64,000 bases of DNA, taken from the NCBI GenBank assembly GCA_032622095.1, contig CP136063.1, positions 77,479,980 to 77,543,979 on the forward strand. The letters are read 5' to 3'. A program made the position numbers and the translations under genes. The notes beneath the pieces are model-generated. The model made no database searches. It saw nothing but the letters and a program-made list of their open reading frames with translations, and was not told the origin of the DNA. Below, piece after piece: positions 1-12,935 of the stretch; position 1 is the first letter of the stretch, and each line of letters begins with the position of its first letter. The DNA is from Siphonodentalium dalli (taxonomy: Eukaryota > Mollusca > Scaphopoda > Gadilida > Siphonodentaliidae).

Positions 1-1077
1 ATCAAGCACACTATGATAAAATTAAATATGAATCATTATTTCATTTCAAAGTATCAGATGTAAAATTAAAAGTATTTTGTTACGTTCAGAAAAGTATTGT
101 ACATTGTATTTGTAATCAAACACATCACCTGGAAAAATGTATTTGTATTGTATTTATAATCGTCAAATTTCATTTCAATAATATACTTTAGGCATGCAAT
201 CTCCCCATTGCTGACTCGTAAGAGATGGTTGGCGCAGCTCCTTGAGCATTTATGTCATAACACCCCCCCCTTTATAGCAATAATCTTGATTGAGGAATCG
301 CGCCTTTCTGCGTGCGCCTTCTCAAGTTGTGATATGTATTTTACCTTTATTTCTTTATTTGTATTTGCCTCAGCTGGACGGATAATATAGGTCACGTAGA
401 ATGTTTGTACGTCTCACGTGTATAATGTACGTCATCGATAGCATATTCTGAGAACAATGGGATGCAGCGAGTCATTACACGTTGATATTATGCAAACTAA
501 AAGTCAATATTGCATGCGAGGGTATTCGATCGTGCGAGGGTATTCGATCGTATAGAAACTGATAATTTTGTGTACAATACAGATGCATTTAATGGATAAC
601 GATCGTAGATTGCTCATAGAAATGACTCCAACTGACATTTAATCTGATTTGTGAGAAGGCCAAATGCAATCATACGAATATGATATAATTATAATTGCAT
701 CGAACAAGGAACGAACGAGGTATACTCCTGCAGGAAGCGTTTGATCGTCAATTTGTGTCGGTTCTCTAAAAATTATAAATTGATGTACTTGAATTGTGGG
801 AACAACGAAAGACCGTGTATCTTTTGTGTATCTTGCTATGTTTTCAATAGGGAGTTTTCGCAATGTATAGGGCCGAAAAATTCGTTTCGAAAACAAATAA
901 ACGACATACTAACTAGAATGCACTCAGAGAGATGCCAACGTGCGCAAAAATGTTATAAAAAATAATTAAAAACATAATTTCACTGTATTTTACTTAATTA
1001 ATTTAATTTAATTTAATTTAATGTTAGCAAAAAAAGGCAATTACAATCTTCAATAATTTTATTTAGGGGATAACAGT
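1..1077. other. AT-rich non-coding stretch
   Basis: No recognisable gene or transposon end. Two small tandem structures are visible: an exact 18-bp duplication (tgcgagggtattcgatcg) at 515-532 and 533-550, and an ATTTA-type pentanucleotide microsatellite at about 995-1022. The short open frames here have no protein-like character. Confidence 0.6.
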
Positions 1078-1203
1078 GTGGTGTTTTGTGATTTCGGAAA
1101 GGTACATGGCGAATATACTGTGGAAAATTTAGTTAATGGGCGACGGCGGAATATTTGCCACAGAATATTCGCCATGTACCTTTCCGAAATCACAAAACAC
1201 CAC
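1078..1203. repeat. Near-perfect palindrome with 45-bp arms
   Basis: The left arm (1078-1122, starting gtggtgttttgtgatttcgg) is the reverse complement of the right arm (1158-1203), with a spacer of about 35 bp. The RNA or single strand would form a long hairpin. It is probably a short foldback MITE; no target duplication is clear. Confidence 0.8.
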
Positions 1204-1839
1204 ATGACTCGTGATGTCATGACATGAAGACGGTAAAGCATACGAATTCATCTGGCTGCGATTTGGAACTCACACTGTGTTAGAATGCGACTTAGTACTG
1301 CAATTATTGCGGGGTAATCGCACGTAATCCGGCGTAGGTCCATACTAAGATGGTGCAACGTTTGTAAGGAAGACCGCCGAGGGGGAAAGGTCCTCGTTTA
1401 TAATGGAATTAAATGGAGAAAAAAAACCTTCGGAATACCGAACCTTTGGAAGAGCGAACCTTCGGAATATAGAGCCGTCGGAATAGCGAACCTTCGGAAA
1501 AGTTACGCCCATGGTTCCGGGGTAATAACTGCTCCGTGCATTGAAACTAACTGCTGTAAAATGTGTGACATAAACGGATCAACATTTTTTTTATATATAA
1601 TATTTCACTTCATGGGCTTCCAAAGATAGATTTTCAATTCAAATGTTTTATTGTTTTAAATATAGTATCAAAACATAGTAATATTTATGTCCCAGATTGC
1701 GGCAAAATATGAAACTTTTATTTTCTGGAGACACCAGCTCCTGCTGACCAGTTATTATTATTATTTTATCTATACTGTATCTATACATAACATATACAGG
1801 AAGCACAATGAAGACATGCACCATCTGAAATACATATTA
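1204..1839. other. Non-coding stretch with a short degenerate tandem repeat
   Basis: About 1427-1500 holds four or five imperfect copies of a 15-17-bp unit around accttcggaatagcga. The rest is AT-rich with no recognised gene. Confidence 0.5.
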
Positions 1840-2232
1840 TAAACTTATACCATTGAATAAAAGCAAACAGTTAGTATCCAAACATAATCCCCATTGGAAG
1901 AATGTAGCTATGAACTAAGATTGTCGATAGTTCCAACCACATTTCAGAGAACACAACGTTGGAACTACGCACAAATGTAAATATTTACTACTTTATTCGG
2001 GACGCATTATCTGGCATAAACATTACAGCATGTACGTTAATGAAACGTAAAATGAACGTACTTGATTAGAGCAATGATTGCGCCAATAATAGTCACTGCG
2101 TATAATTCTTTTATAACAATGAAGCTGTTTTCTAACTATTTGGATATCAACTATATGAAAATAACTTATTTTGGCATGATTATGTCTTATTCCGTTCGGA
2201 ACACCTCATCGGAGTGTTTTACATCACTTTAA
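1840..2232. mobile_element. Family D MITE, diverged copy
   Basis: This aligns by eye with the elements at 28243-28616 and 35619-35999: shared blocks are gaatgtag near 1901, gtaaatatttac near 1977, and the cggagtgtttt..atcacttTAA end at 2210-2232. The right end coincides with TTAA. The left end is poorly preserved and its coordinate is approximate. No coding capacity. Confidence 0.5.
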
Positions 2233-2319
2233 GTTTCAACGTTGTGCGATAACGTCATCTCCAGTCGACATATTTATAGTTACATTAACCTTTTCTGTAC
2301 TAAATACTCATTGCCGAGT

Positions 2320-2756
2320 AGTTCCCTTAGGGTAGGTTCATACGCTGGCAAGTTTGCACGGTATGTTTTGCAGGCATTTCGTCATAGAAAATCACATGGT
2401 GCCATCATGTGAACGGAAACGTGCATATAACATGTATCTTTACCATGAAAAGCGAACGGCATGAGAAGTAAATTCCTGTAGTTTCACTTGTAATGGTGCT
2501 GTTGGCATTTGCATTCAAATGTCTGTATATCATTGATTCTTGCGATATAATTGCATGCCATTTACAGGCAAATTCAGGTAGCATCGTTACTAGTGAAACT
2601 ACAGAGATTTTACTTCGCACGTGGTTTGCTGTGGTATAGTTGCATTTTATATGCATGTTTCCGTTCATATTCTGGCACCATATCGTTTTCTACGACGAAA
2701 TGCCTGCAAACGTTACCGTGCAAACTTGCCCGAGTGTGAACGTACCATTAGGAACT
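2320..2756. mobile_element. Family B foldback MITE with ~95-bp inverted ends
   Basis: The left end (2320-2440, containing ggcaagtttgcacgg and gcaggcatttcgtc) is matched in reverse complement by the right end (2640-2756, gacgaaatgcctgcaaacg, ccgtgcaaacttgcc). The outermost bases are agttcc and ggaact. The centre also folds (gtagtttcactt at 2478 with agtgaaactac near 2591). Related partial copies lie at 41808-42075 and 51140-51430. Non-autonomous; superfamily not assigned. Confidence 0.75.
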
Positions 2757-2943
2757 AACTGTTCACATAGTTTGTTGAATTTATTATCTGAACATTTCCC
2801 ACGAATGAATAGGAATATTACTGCTCTTGTATTATCTATCTTTCGGTCGTCGTTTACTTGTATTACTTGAACACCCCGCCAGATGAATAATAGACAATTC
2901 CAGTGTTTACCTTTTTTAACTGAATGGAAGAATGAAACTATAA

Positions 2944-3348
2944 TTAAGAGGGAGGTAAAGTGGCAACATTTGAATGAGGAATTAGTGTTAACTTTTGAGA
3001 AAAGATTTATCAAACCGAACAAAGCGCAGGTGACCATATCATACCTTTTTTGAAAGTTTGAAGACTTACCTAGTGACAACGCGAAGCGGAATTTAGATTT
3101 TCATCCCAGGTTGGTTATTATTGGACATTATTAAAAAGTAGGTCACCCTTGTTTATCATTGTTTATAATATTTCCATCAATTGTCACAAAAACAAAACAG
3201 AAAATGAAAAATCTGCTTTGCGTTGTCACTAGATATATGCTCAATACATGGAGTATTATCCTACGGTTTGTAAATATTGAGTAATCTTGTCTTGAAAAAT
3301 TAACACTGAAATCTCCATTTAAATGTTGCCACTTTACCTCCCTCTTAA
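2944..3348. mobile_element. TTAA-flanked MITE (GAGGGAGGTAAAGTGG ends)
   Basis: TTAA at 2944-2947 is followed by gagggaggtaaagtggcaac; the reverse complement precedes TTAA at 3345-3348. Inverted similarity continues inward for about 55 bp (gtgttaa near 2987 pairs with ttaacac near 3300). TTAA target duplication is typical of piggyBac-like and Kolobok elements. The left boundary of the 2.67-kb tandem unit falls inside this element, so units 2 and 3 keep only its right part. Confidence 0.7.
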
Positions 3349-5704
3349 AGCGGAATTGTTATCCATGGATGACGTTTTAATCAAAACCATGGGATAACGA
3401 AAAGTTTATCAGAATTGAAACCCCACTTTTATCCGCGGATTTTCCATCACTGTTAGCCTCCATCGCTCTGACACGACAAATAAACCCCGAGAACAGCAGG
3501 TCATTTCGTTGACATGGCAACGCTGCTGAGATGACATCAGCGGACAGCACGAACAAAAGAAAGAGCATGGAAACCATTTGTGGGAAAAAAGCAACACCGG
3601 CTCATATAATTATAGTCATGTCATTAGCACCAATCCTAGTCCCGAGGCTATCACGACCATGACGTGGCAACAGATGAGTTGGGGTGGTATTCTTTGTAGG
3701 ATACACCACCCCATCGGTGGTCATACTTTTTAACAGTCCCCCATCGGAGACCATCTAGCTACGTCTGTGCTCAAGATAGCCACTCAAACGCAGAACACTG
3801 CCTGTACTTGAATTCATTTGAGCCGCCATATTTCGGATGTTTAAAGCTATGGCTCATGTTATTATGAAAATGAGTAGACACTGCAATCTAAACTCAGGAC
3901 TGCATGAATTGAAATCAACATCTAAGAAGGGAAACGGAAAAAGTTTCTTTATGCTTTCCGCAAAAAAACTATTAAGTATTCGAGTAAACCACATATATCA
4001 GATTAGTTAAATGCCCGCTTAATTTTAGAACCCCCAGAGCACATATATGCCATTTGATATACCATATGTATCACCAACTTATCAGGTGTAAAAAAAATGT
4101 GGACATTTTGTTTTTGCTGAGGTGTCGACGTGTTTTTTGTGCTTAAGTTTAATCTGGACTGTACTGCAAAGACTATTATGTTCAATGGAAGGGAAATAAC
4201 TATATATCTTAGTTTGAATTATGTAGCATTCTGGGATTGATATGGGGAAAATGTTTCTATGATTTCAACTATTTTCTATTGCTCCTTTTGAAATACAGAC
4301 GTTCCAAATGGTGATGAATTATAGTGTTTTAATCATATTGTATGTCATAGATTGTTATTGAAACCGTATATCAGGCACTATACAAAAACAGTCGGGACTC
4401 GATAAATTAAATGGGCATTTAATCTGATATATCAAATTACTTAATCTGATATAACATATTACTAATCTGATATATCAGATTATGGAAGGACCAACGGGAT
4501 TACTGTCTTACTGGTGAAGGCTAGTCATTGGTCAGTCAGACATAGTTATATAATAATTCAGCTGGATCACGTTGAACGTTTGGAAATGTTACATAACTTG
4601 AATTTATAATCATAGTCCATTTTGTTCCACCTAAGCTCTTTAACCCTTTCAGTGCCAAGTCCGAGTTTTGTATCAACCCATATTTCCTTGATCATTTTTC
4701 AAATTTATTGATTATAATTATGTGATACATTGACAGAAAGAGCTCTTTCCATCAATGTATCACATTTTTATAGTCAATAAATTTGAAAAATGATCAAAGA
4801 AATATGGGTTGATACCAAAATCGGACTTGGCACTGAAAGGGTTAAACATTGAGACTTTGGTGATATTCGTACAGCTTGTGTCTCATGTACTCACCCCTTC
4901 CGCGTTCTGCTACAAATGTAAAGATATATGTACAAAGCAAATGTTTACGAACCGACATCACATTGCTATAGCAGGATCAGTGGTCTAATAAGAACGAACG
5001 GACGAACCGACATCATAATTTCGTAGCAGAACGAGAAGGGGATGATTGCTGGAGACCCAATACGGGTCAATATTACAGAAGTGGTCACTCTACCCCCCAC
5101 AAAACACCAGTTCCTTATACTTCCATGTGTTGATTAATGAACCAGCTGGGATCTGAGGGGACGGTGATAGACCAGAACGTGCGACAGACGACCTCTGGAG
5201 ACTCCAGCTATCCCACGAAAACTGACTTATGTGTACCGCCCTCCCACACACCACATTAAAGTCTTAACGTCACTGGGTTGATAAATGAACCAGCTATGGT
5301 CTGATTAGGCGACCCTTTAATACCATAACGTGCGACAGACGGCCAATGGATGATTCCAGCTATATACAGCAATCACGTGTACTAGTTATAACTAGGCTGT
5401 GGCCCCTCACACGACACCACAAACACTGTCGTCACTCTCTTGGTTGACTAGTGAGTCAGCTGTAGGCTCTGAGTAGACGGCCATAGAGAAGAAAGCCCAA
5501 CGGGCGACTACTGCACGGAGAGTCCAGCTGTCCAATAATCACTAACTATCGTGTACCCCCCCCCCCCACCAACATCATCGTTGTTATACACACAGACATG
5601 ATAATTCATATGTATAACATCGTTTCACCTATAACGATATATGAGATACTTTTGATTGTGACCATAGCGGTGGTTAGTTTACTTGGGGGGGGGGGTCGTC
5701 TCGT
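3032..5704. repeat. 2.67-kb tandem unit, copy 1
   Basis: First of three head-to-tail copies; the anchor gaagac(t/g)tacctagtgac lies at 3060, 5733 and 8400, giving periods of 2673 and 2667 bp. In order the unit holds: the right part of the TTAA MITE; a gttatccatgg/ccatgggataac palindrome (3358-3397); a segment with diverged homology to 23975-24300; the 18-bp palindrome aatctgatatatcagatt (4464-4481); a family C hairpin; about three degenerate 145-bp sub-repeats (5085-5560, each with gaaccagct and acgtgcgacagac); then a C-run and a G-run. Short ORFs recurring in each copy are by-products of the duplication. Confidence 0.9.
4640..4845. mobile_element. Family C hairpin MITE, TTAA-flanked (unit 1)
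   Basis: A 206-bp almost perfect palindrome bounded by TTAA at both ends. Terminal sequence ccctttcagtgccaagtccg is mirrored at the right by cggacttggcactgaaaggg; the arms run about 95 bp to a centre near agagctcttt. CCC termini next to TTAA resemble piggyBac-type ends. No coding capacity. Confidence 0.85.
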
Positions 5705-8371
5705 GGGTTGGTCATACCTTTTTAGAAAGTTTGAAGACGTACCTAGTGACAACGCGAAGCGTAATTTTGATTTTGATATTGGACATTATTAAAAAGTAGG
5801 TCACCATTGTTTATCATTGTTTATAATATTTCCATCAAATGTCACAAAAACAAAACATAACATGAAAAATCTGCCTTGCGTTGTCACTAGATATATGCTC
5901 AAGACATGGAGTATTATCCTACGGTTTGTAAATATTGAGTAATCTTGTCTTGAAAAATTAACACTGAAATCCCCATTTAAATGTTGCCACTTTACATCCC
6001 TCTTAAAGCGGAATTGTTATCCATGGATGACGTTTTAATCAAAACCATGGGATAACGATCAGTTTATCAGAATTGAAACCCCACATTTATCCGCGGATTT
6101 TCTATCACTGTTAGCCTCCATCGCTCTAACACGACAAATAAATCCCGAGAACAGCAGGTCATTTCGTTGACATGGCAACGCTGCTGAGATGACATCAGTG
6201 GACAGCACGAACAAAAGAAAGAGCATGGAAACCATTTGTGGGAAAAAAGCAACACCGGCTCATATAATTATAGTCATGTCATTAGCACCAATCCTAGTCC
6301 CGAGGCTATCACGACCATGACGTGGCAACAAATGAGTTGGGGTGGTATACTTTGTAGGATACACCACCCCATCGGTGGTCATACTTTTTAACAGTCCCCC
6401 ATTGGAGACCATCCTAGCCACGTCCGTGCTCAAGATAGCCACTCAAACGCAGAACACTGCCTGTACTTGAATTCATTTGAGCCGCCATATTTCGGATGTT
6501 TAAAGCTATGGCTCATGTTATTATGAAAATGAGTAGACACTGCAATCTAAACTCAGGACTGCATGAATTGAAATCAACATCTAAGAAGGGAAACGGACAA
6601 AGTTTCTTTATGCTTTCCGCAAAAAAACTATTAAGTATTCGAGTATACCACATATATCAGATTAGTTAAAGGCCCGCTTAATTTTAGAACCCCCAGAGCA
6701 CATATATGCCATATAATATACCATATGTGTCACCAACTTATCAGGTGTAAAAAAATGTGGACATTTTGTTTTTGTTGAGGTGCCGACGTGTTTTTGTGCT
6801 TAAGTTTAATCTGGACTGTACTGCAAAGGCTATTATGTTCAATGGAAGGGAAATAACTATATATCTTAGTTTGAATTATGTAGCATTCTGGGATTGATAC
6901 GGGGAAAATGTTTTTATGATTTCAACTATTTTCTATTACTCCTTTTGAAATACAGACGTTCCAAATGATGATGAATTATAGTATTTTAATCATATTGTAT
7001 GTCATAGATTGTTATTGAAACCGTATATCAGGCACTATACAAAAACAGTCGGGACTCGATAAATTAAATGGGCATTTAATCTGAGATATCAAATTACTTA
7101 ATCTGATATAACATATTACTAATCTGATATATCAGATTATGGAAGGACCAACGGGATTACTGTCTTACTGGTGAAGGCTAGTCATTGGTCAGTCAGACAT
7201 AGTCATATAATAATTCAGCTGGATCACGTTGAACGTTTGGAAATGTTACATAACTTGAATCTATAATCATAGTCCATTTTGTTCCACCTAAACTCTTTAA
7301 CCCTTTCAGTGCCAAGTCCGATTTTTGTATCAACCCATATTTCCTTGATCATTTTTCAAATTTATTGATTATAATTATGTGATACATTGACAGAAAGAGC
7401 TCTTTCCATCAATGTATCACATTTTTATAGTCAATAAATTTGAAAAAATGATCAAAGAAATATGAGTTGATACCAAAATCGGACTTGGCACTGAAAGGGT
7501 TAAACATTGAGACTTTGGTGATATTCGTACAGCTTGGGTCTCATGTACTCACCCTTTCGCGTTCTGCTACAAATGTAAAGATATATGTACAAAGCAAATG
7601 TTTACGAACCGACATCACATTGCTATAGCAGGATCAGTGGTCTAATAAGAACGAACGGACGAACCGACATCATATTTTCGTAGCAGAACGAGAAGGGGAT
7701 GATTGCTGGAGACCCAATACGGGTCAATATTACAGAAGTGGTCACTCTACCCCCCACAAAACACCAGTTCCTTATACTTCCATGTGTTGATTAATGAACC
7801 AGCTGGGATCTGAGGGGACGGTGATAGACCAGAACGTGCGACAGATGACCTCTGGAGACTCCAGCTATCCCACGAAAACTGACTTATGTGTACCGCCCTC
7901 CCACACACCACATTAAAGTCTTAACGTCACTGGGTTGATAAATGAACCAGCTATGGTCTGATTAGGCGACCCTTTAATACCATAACGTGCGACAGACGGC
8001 CAATGGATGATTCCAGCTATATACAGCAATCACGTGTACTAGTTATAACTAGGCTGTGGCCCCTCACACGACACCACAAACACTGTCGTCACTCTCTTGG
8101 TTGACTAGTGAGTCAGCTGTAGGCTCTGAGTAGACGGCCATAGAGAAGAAAGCCCAACGGGCGACTACTGCACGGAGAGTCCAGCTGTCCAATAATCACT
8201 AACTATCGTGTACCCCCCCCCACCAACATCATCGTTGTTATACACACAGACATGATAATTCATATGTATAACATCGTTTCACCTATAACGATATATGAGA
8301 TACTTTTGATTGTGACCATAGCGGTGGTTAGTTTACTTGGGGGGGGGGGGGGTCGTCTCGTGGGTTGGTCA
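5705..8371. repeat. 2.67-kb tandem unit, copy 2
   Basis: Same order of sub-elements as copy 1, differing by scattered substitutions and changed homopolymer lengths (C-run near 8213-8221 versus 5562-5574). A block in copy 1 (ttcatcccaggttggttatt, about 3099-3118) is missing here and in copy 3, so copies 2 and 3 are the closer pair over this segment. Confidence 0.9.
7297..7503. mobile_element. Family C hairpin MITE (unit 2)
   Basis: Copy of the 4640-4845 palindrome with both TTAA flanks (7297-7300 and 7500-7503) intact. It duplicated together with the 2.67-kb unit rather than inserting independently, because the flanks match those of unit 1. Confidence 0.85.
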
Positions 8372-10790
8372 TACCTTTTTAGAAAGTTTGAAGACGTACC
8401 TAGTGACAACGCGAAGCGTAATTTTGATTTTGATATTGGACATTATTAAAAAGTAGGTCACCATTGTTTATCATTGTTTATAATATTTCCATCAAATGTC
8501 ACAAAAACAAAACATAACATGAAAAATCTGCCGTGCGTTGTCACTAGATATATGCTCAAGACATGGAGTATTATCCTACGGTTTGTAAATATTGAGTAAT
8601 CTTGTCTTGAAAAATTAACACTGAAATCCCCATTTAAATGTTGCCACTTTACATCCCTCTTAAAGCGGAATTGTTATCCATGGATGACGTTTTAATCAAA
8701 ACCATGGGATAACGACCAGTTTATCAGAATTGAAACCCCACATTTATCCGCGGATTTTCCATCACTGTTAGCCTCCATCGCTCTGACACGACAAATAAAT
8801 CCCGAGAACAGCAGGTCATTTCGTTGACATGGCAACGCAGCTGAGATGACATCAGTGGACAGCACGAACAAAAGAAAGAGCATGGAAACCATTTGTGGGA
8901 AAAAAGCAACACCGGCTCATATAATTATAGTCATGTCATTAGCACCAATCCTAGTCCAGAGGCTATCACGACCACGACGTGGCGACAGAAGATTTGGGGG
9001 GGGGGGGTATACTTCGTAGGATACATCACCCCATCGGTGGTCATTCTTTTTAACAGTCCACCATTGGAGACCATCTAAGCCACGTCCGTGCTCAAGATAG
9101 CCACTCAAACGCAGAACACTGCCTGTACTTGAATTCATTTGAGCCGCCATATTTCGGATGTTTAAAGCTATGGCTCATGTTATTATGAAAATGAGTAGAC
9201 ACTGCAATCTAAACTCAGGACTGCATGAATTGAAATCAACATCTAAGAAGGGAAACGGACAAAGTTTCTTTATGCTTTCCGCAAAAAAACTATTAAGTAT
9301 TCGAGTATACCACATATATCAGATTAGTTAAAGGCCCGCTTAATTTTAGAACCCCCAGAGCACATATATGCCATATAATATACTATATGTATCACCGACT
9401 TATCAGTTGTAAAAAATGTGGACATTTTGTTTTTGTTGAGGTGCCGACGTGTTTTTGTGCTTAAGTTTAATCTGGACTGTACTAAAAAGACTATTATGTT
9501 CAATGGAAGGGAAATAACTATATATCTTAGTTTGAATTATGTAGATTTCTGGGATTGATACGGGGAAAATGTTTCTATGATTTCAACTATTTTCTATTAC
9601 TCCTTTGAAATACAGACGTTCCAAATGGTGATGAATTATAGTGTTTTAATCATATTGTATGTCATAGATTGTTATTGAAACCGTATATCAGGCACTATAC
9701 AAAAACAGTCGGGACTCGATAAATTAAATGGGCATTTAATCTGATATATCAAATTACTTATTCTGGTATAACATATTACTAATCTGATATATCAGATTAT
9801 GGAAGGACCAACGGGATTACTGTCTTACTGGTGAAGGCTAGTCATTGGTGAGTCAGACATAGTCATATAATAATTCAGCTGGATCACCCTTTCAGTGCCA
9901 AGTCCGATTTTTGTATCAACCCATATTTCCTTGATCATTTTTCAAATTTATTGATTATAATTATGTGATACATTGACGGAAAGAGCTCTTTCCATCAATG
10001 TATCACATTATTATAGTCAATAAATTTGAAAAATGATCAAAGAAATATGGGTTGATACCAAAATCGAACTTGGCACTGAAAGGGTTAAACATTGAGACTT
10101 TGGTGATATTCGTACAGCTTGGGTCTCATGTACTCACCCCTTTCGCGTTCTGCTACAAATGTAAAGATATATGTACAAAGCAAATGTTTACGAACCGACA
10201 TCACATTGCTATAGCAGGATCAGTGGTCTAATAAGAACGAACGGACATCATAATTTTCGTAGCAGAACGAGAAGGGGATGATTGCTGGAGACCCAATACG
10301 GGTCAATATTACAGAAGTGGTCACTCTACCCCCACAAAACACCAGTTCCTTATACTTCCATTTGTTAATTAATGAACCACCTGGGATCTGAGGGGACGGT
10401 GATAGACCAGAACGTGCGACAGACGACATCTGGAGACTCCAGCTATCCCACGAAAACTGACTTATGTGTACCGCCCTCCCACACACCACATTAAAGTCTT
10501 AACGTCACTGGGTTGATATATGAACCAGCTAGGGTCTGAGTAGGCGACCTTTTAATACCATAACGTGCGACAGACGGCCAATGGATGATTCCAGCTATAT
10601 ACAACAATCACTAACTAGGATGAAGCCCCTCACAAACCCTGTCGTCACATCTCTTGGTTGACCAGTGAGTCGACTGTAGGCTCTGAGTAGACGGCAGACA
10701 AGAAAGCCCAACAGGCGAATACCGCATGGAGAATCCAGCTGTCCAATAATCACTAACTATCGTGCACCCCTCCCCCACAAACACACCAAC
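8372..10790. repeat. 2.67-kb tandem unit, copy 3 (truncated at right)
   Basis: Third copy, ending near 10790 after the last degenerate 145-bp sub-repeat; the terminal C-run/G-run block of copies 1 and 2 is absent. It carries a unique G-run at 8997-9007 and a deletion of about 75 bp that removes the left flank of its family C element. Right of it the sequence is unrelated. Confidence 0.85.
9887..10088. mobile_element. Family C hairpin MITE (unit 3, left TTAA lost)
   Basis: Same palindrome as in units 1 and 2. The deletion joins ggatca directly to ccctttcagtgcc, so the left TTAA is missing while the right TTAA (10085-10088) remains. The deletion stops exactly at the terminal CCC of the element. 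Confidence 0.8.
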
Positions 10791-10884
10791 AGATGAATGA
10801 CAAGCCGTTGGCAACGAGGCGGCACTCTCGATTGGTCCATCCATAATCTAATATATTCCATTAGTGATCTGATACATCATAGTA

Positions 10885-11417
10885 TTAAAGATACGGGCGG
10901 TGTTGGCGGTGGGTATACTGTTAAAATATTCACCTGCGTCAAAAACCGCCATAAACAGAAATAATAGTAAAATATAGACAGACCTTGTTCTTATACCAAT
11001 CAGAAATATGTTATATACAGTATGCTATTGTCAATTTTTTCCCCTTGTTATGTACACAAAAGCAAAAAACGTTACATTTCCTGGCTTTGTTTAGATCCGG
11101 ATACGGTAAACATAACGAGCGTTATTTGTTACTGTTTTCCTGATATGGAAAAAATAAAGAGCGTTTATAGAATTTTGTTGTGATTATTGATTAACCAATA
11201 GAATTGCGCTGTGTTATGTAAACAGAAGCACAACTTCTGTAACACGAGCAGGCTCTCGTTTGTGTACACCATCGTACGTCTTGGCGACAATATATTATTT
11301 GCGCGCTGATTATGTTTGGCATATGAACAAAACTATATATATTTTAATAACCCTTCTGTTGATGGCGATTTGAACAAATATGAATATTTATGTAACGAAC
11401 GCAGTCCGTGCATTTAA
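10885..11417. mobile_element. Family A TTAA-flanked element, diverged copy
   Basis: TTAA at 10885-10888 followed by agatacgggc; right end gtgcat next to TTAA at 11414-11417. Internal blocks shared with 27485-28000 and, inverted, with 52205-52706 include gcggtgggtat, gtcaaaaaccgc, aaagagcgtttat and aacaaatatgaatat. This is the most diverged of the three full copies. No ORF. Confidence 0.7.
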
Positions 11418-11466
11418 AAGTTCTCAGGGTTTGCACCGGTGGAGTATGATCTTTATGGGCGTAAGC

Positions 11467-12935
11467 CAAAGTAGAGATTCTTGACATTATCTGAGTCAGA
11501 GTTGAGATTCGTGACATGATCTGAGCTAGAGTTGATATTCGTGACATGATCTGAGCCAGAGTTGAGATTCGTTGAGATTCGTGACATGATCTGAGCCAGA
11601 GTTGAGATTCGTGACATGTCCTAATCCAGAATATAGATTCACGATATTATCTAAGCCAGAGTAGAGATTCATGTCGAGGTCTAAACCAGTGTTTTCGATT
11701 CGTGAAATGATCTATACAACCAGAGTATTTAATAGAGATTCATGACGTGATATACACCACTGTAGAGATGCATGACATGCTATGAGCCAGAGTAGACGGG
11801 AATGCCACGACATGAGCCAGAATAAAGATCATTGCCATGATCTGAGCCACAGTAGATAATAAAGACATGCTCTGAGCCACTGTAGAGAATAATGCCATGA
11901 TCTGAGCCAGAATAGAGATCCTTGCCATGATCTGAGCCACAGTAGAGAATAATGACATGATCTGAGCAACAGTAGAGAACAATGACATGATCTGAGCCAC
12001 AGTAGAGAATAATGACATTATCTGAGCCACAGTAGAGAACAATGACATGATCTGAGCCACAGTAGAGAATAATGACATGATCTGAGCCACAGTAGAGAAT
12101 AATGACATTATCTGAGCCACAGTAGAGAATAATGACATGATCTGAGCCACAGTAGAGAATAATGACATGACCTGAGCCACAGTAGAGAATAATGACATTA
12201 TCTGAGCCACAGTAGAGAATAATGACATTATCTGAGCCACAGTAGAGAACAATGACATGATCTGAGCCACAGTAGAGAATAATGACATGATCTGAGCCAC
12301 AGTAGAGAATAATGACATGACCTGAGCCACAGTAGAGAACAATGACATGATCTGAGCCACAGTAGAGAATAATGACATGATCTGAGCCACAGTATAGAAT
12401 AATGACATGCTATGAACCAGAATATAGAAACGTGACATGATATAAGCCTAAATAGAGATTAACAACATTATCTAAACCAGAATATATAGAGAGCAATGTC
12501 ATTATCTGAGCCAGAGCAGAGATTCGTGACATTGTCGAAGCCATAGTGAAGATTCATGGCATCATCTAAAGCAGAGTAGATAATCCATGCTAAGATCTGA
12601 GCCAGAGTAGAGATTATAATGACATGATCTGAGCCAGAGTAGAGATTATAATGACATGATCTGAGCCAGAGTAGAGATTATAATGACATGAGCTGAGCCA
12701 GAGTAGAAATGAATGCCATGACATGAGCCAGAATAGAGACTCATGACATGATATAAACCTGAATAGAGGTTCACAACATTATCTAAACCAGAATATATAG
12801 TTGAGATTATAATGACATGATCTGAGCCAAGTAGAGATTAATGACATGATCTAATCTATATTAGAGATTCGTGACAGAATCTAAGCCAGAGTAGAGATTC
12901 CCGACATAATCTAAGCCACAGTAGAGATATGTTCA
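11467..12935. repeat. 30-bp minisatellite
   Basis: About 45 units of 30 bp built on ctgagccacagtagaga plus ataatgacatgat. Units in 11850-12420 are nearly identical; both flanks are more diverged (gttgagattcgtgacat variants at left, longer irregular spacing at right). The period is a multiple of three, so the minus strand stays open for about 230 codons with a ten-residue repeat (MSLFSTVAQI). That frame is a by-product with no other coding evidence. Confidence 0.95.

Noticed and set aside
5598-8449. Identical 64-65-codon ORFs in the tandem units
   Set aside because: Duplicated non-coding sequence running across a G-run; length varies with the homopolymer and no family is recognised.
11740-12438. 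A 232-codon minus-strand ORF with a ten-residue repeat
   Set aside because: It is the 30-bp minisatellite read in frame; the period is divisible by three and no non-repeat coding sequence adjoins it.
11467-12935. CRISPR-like array (regular repeats)
   Set aside because: Units are contiguous 30-bp repeats without unique spacers, and the sequence is eukaryotic in character.
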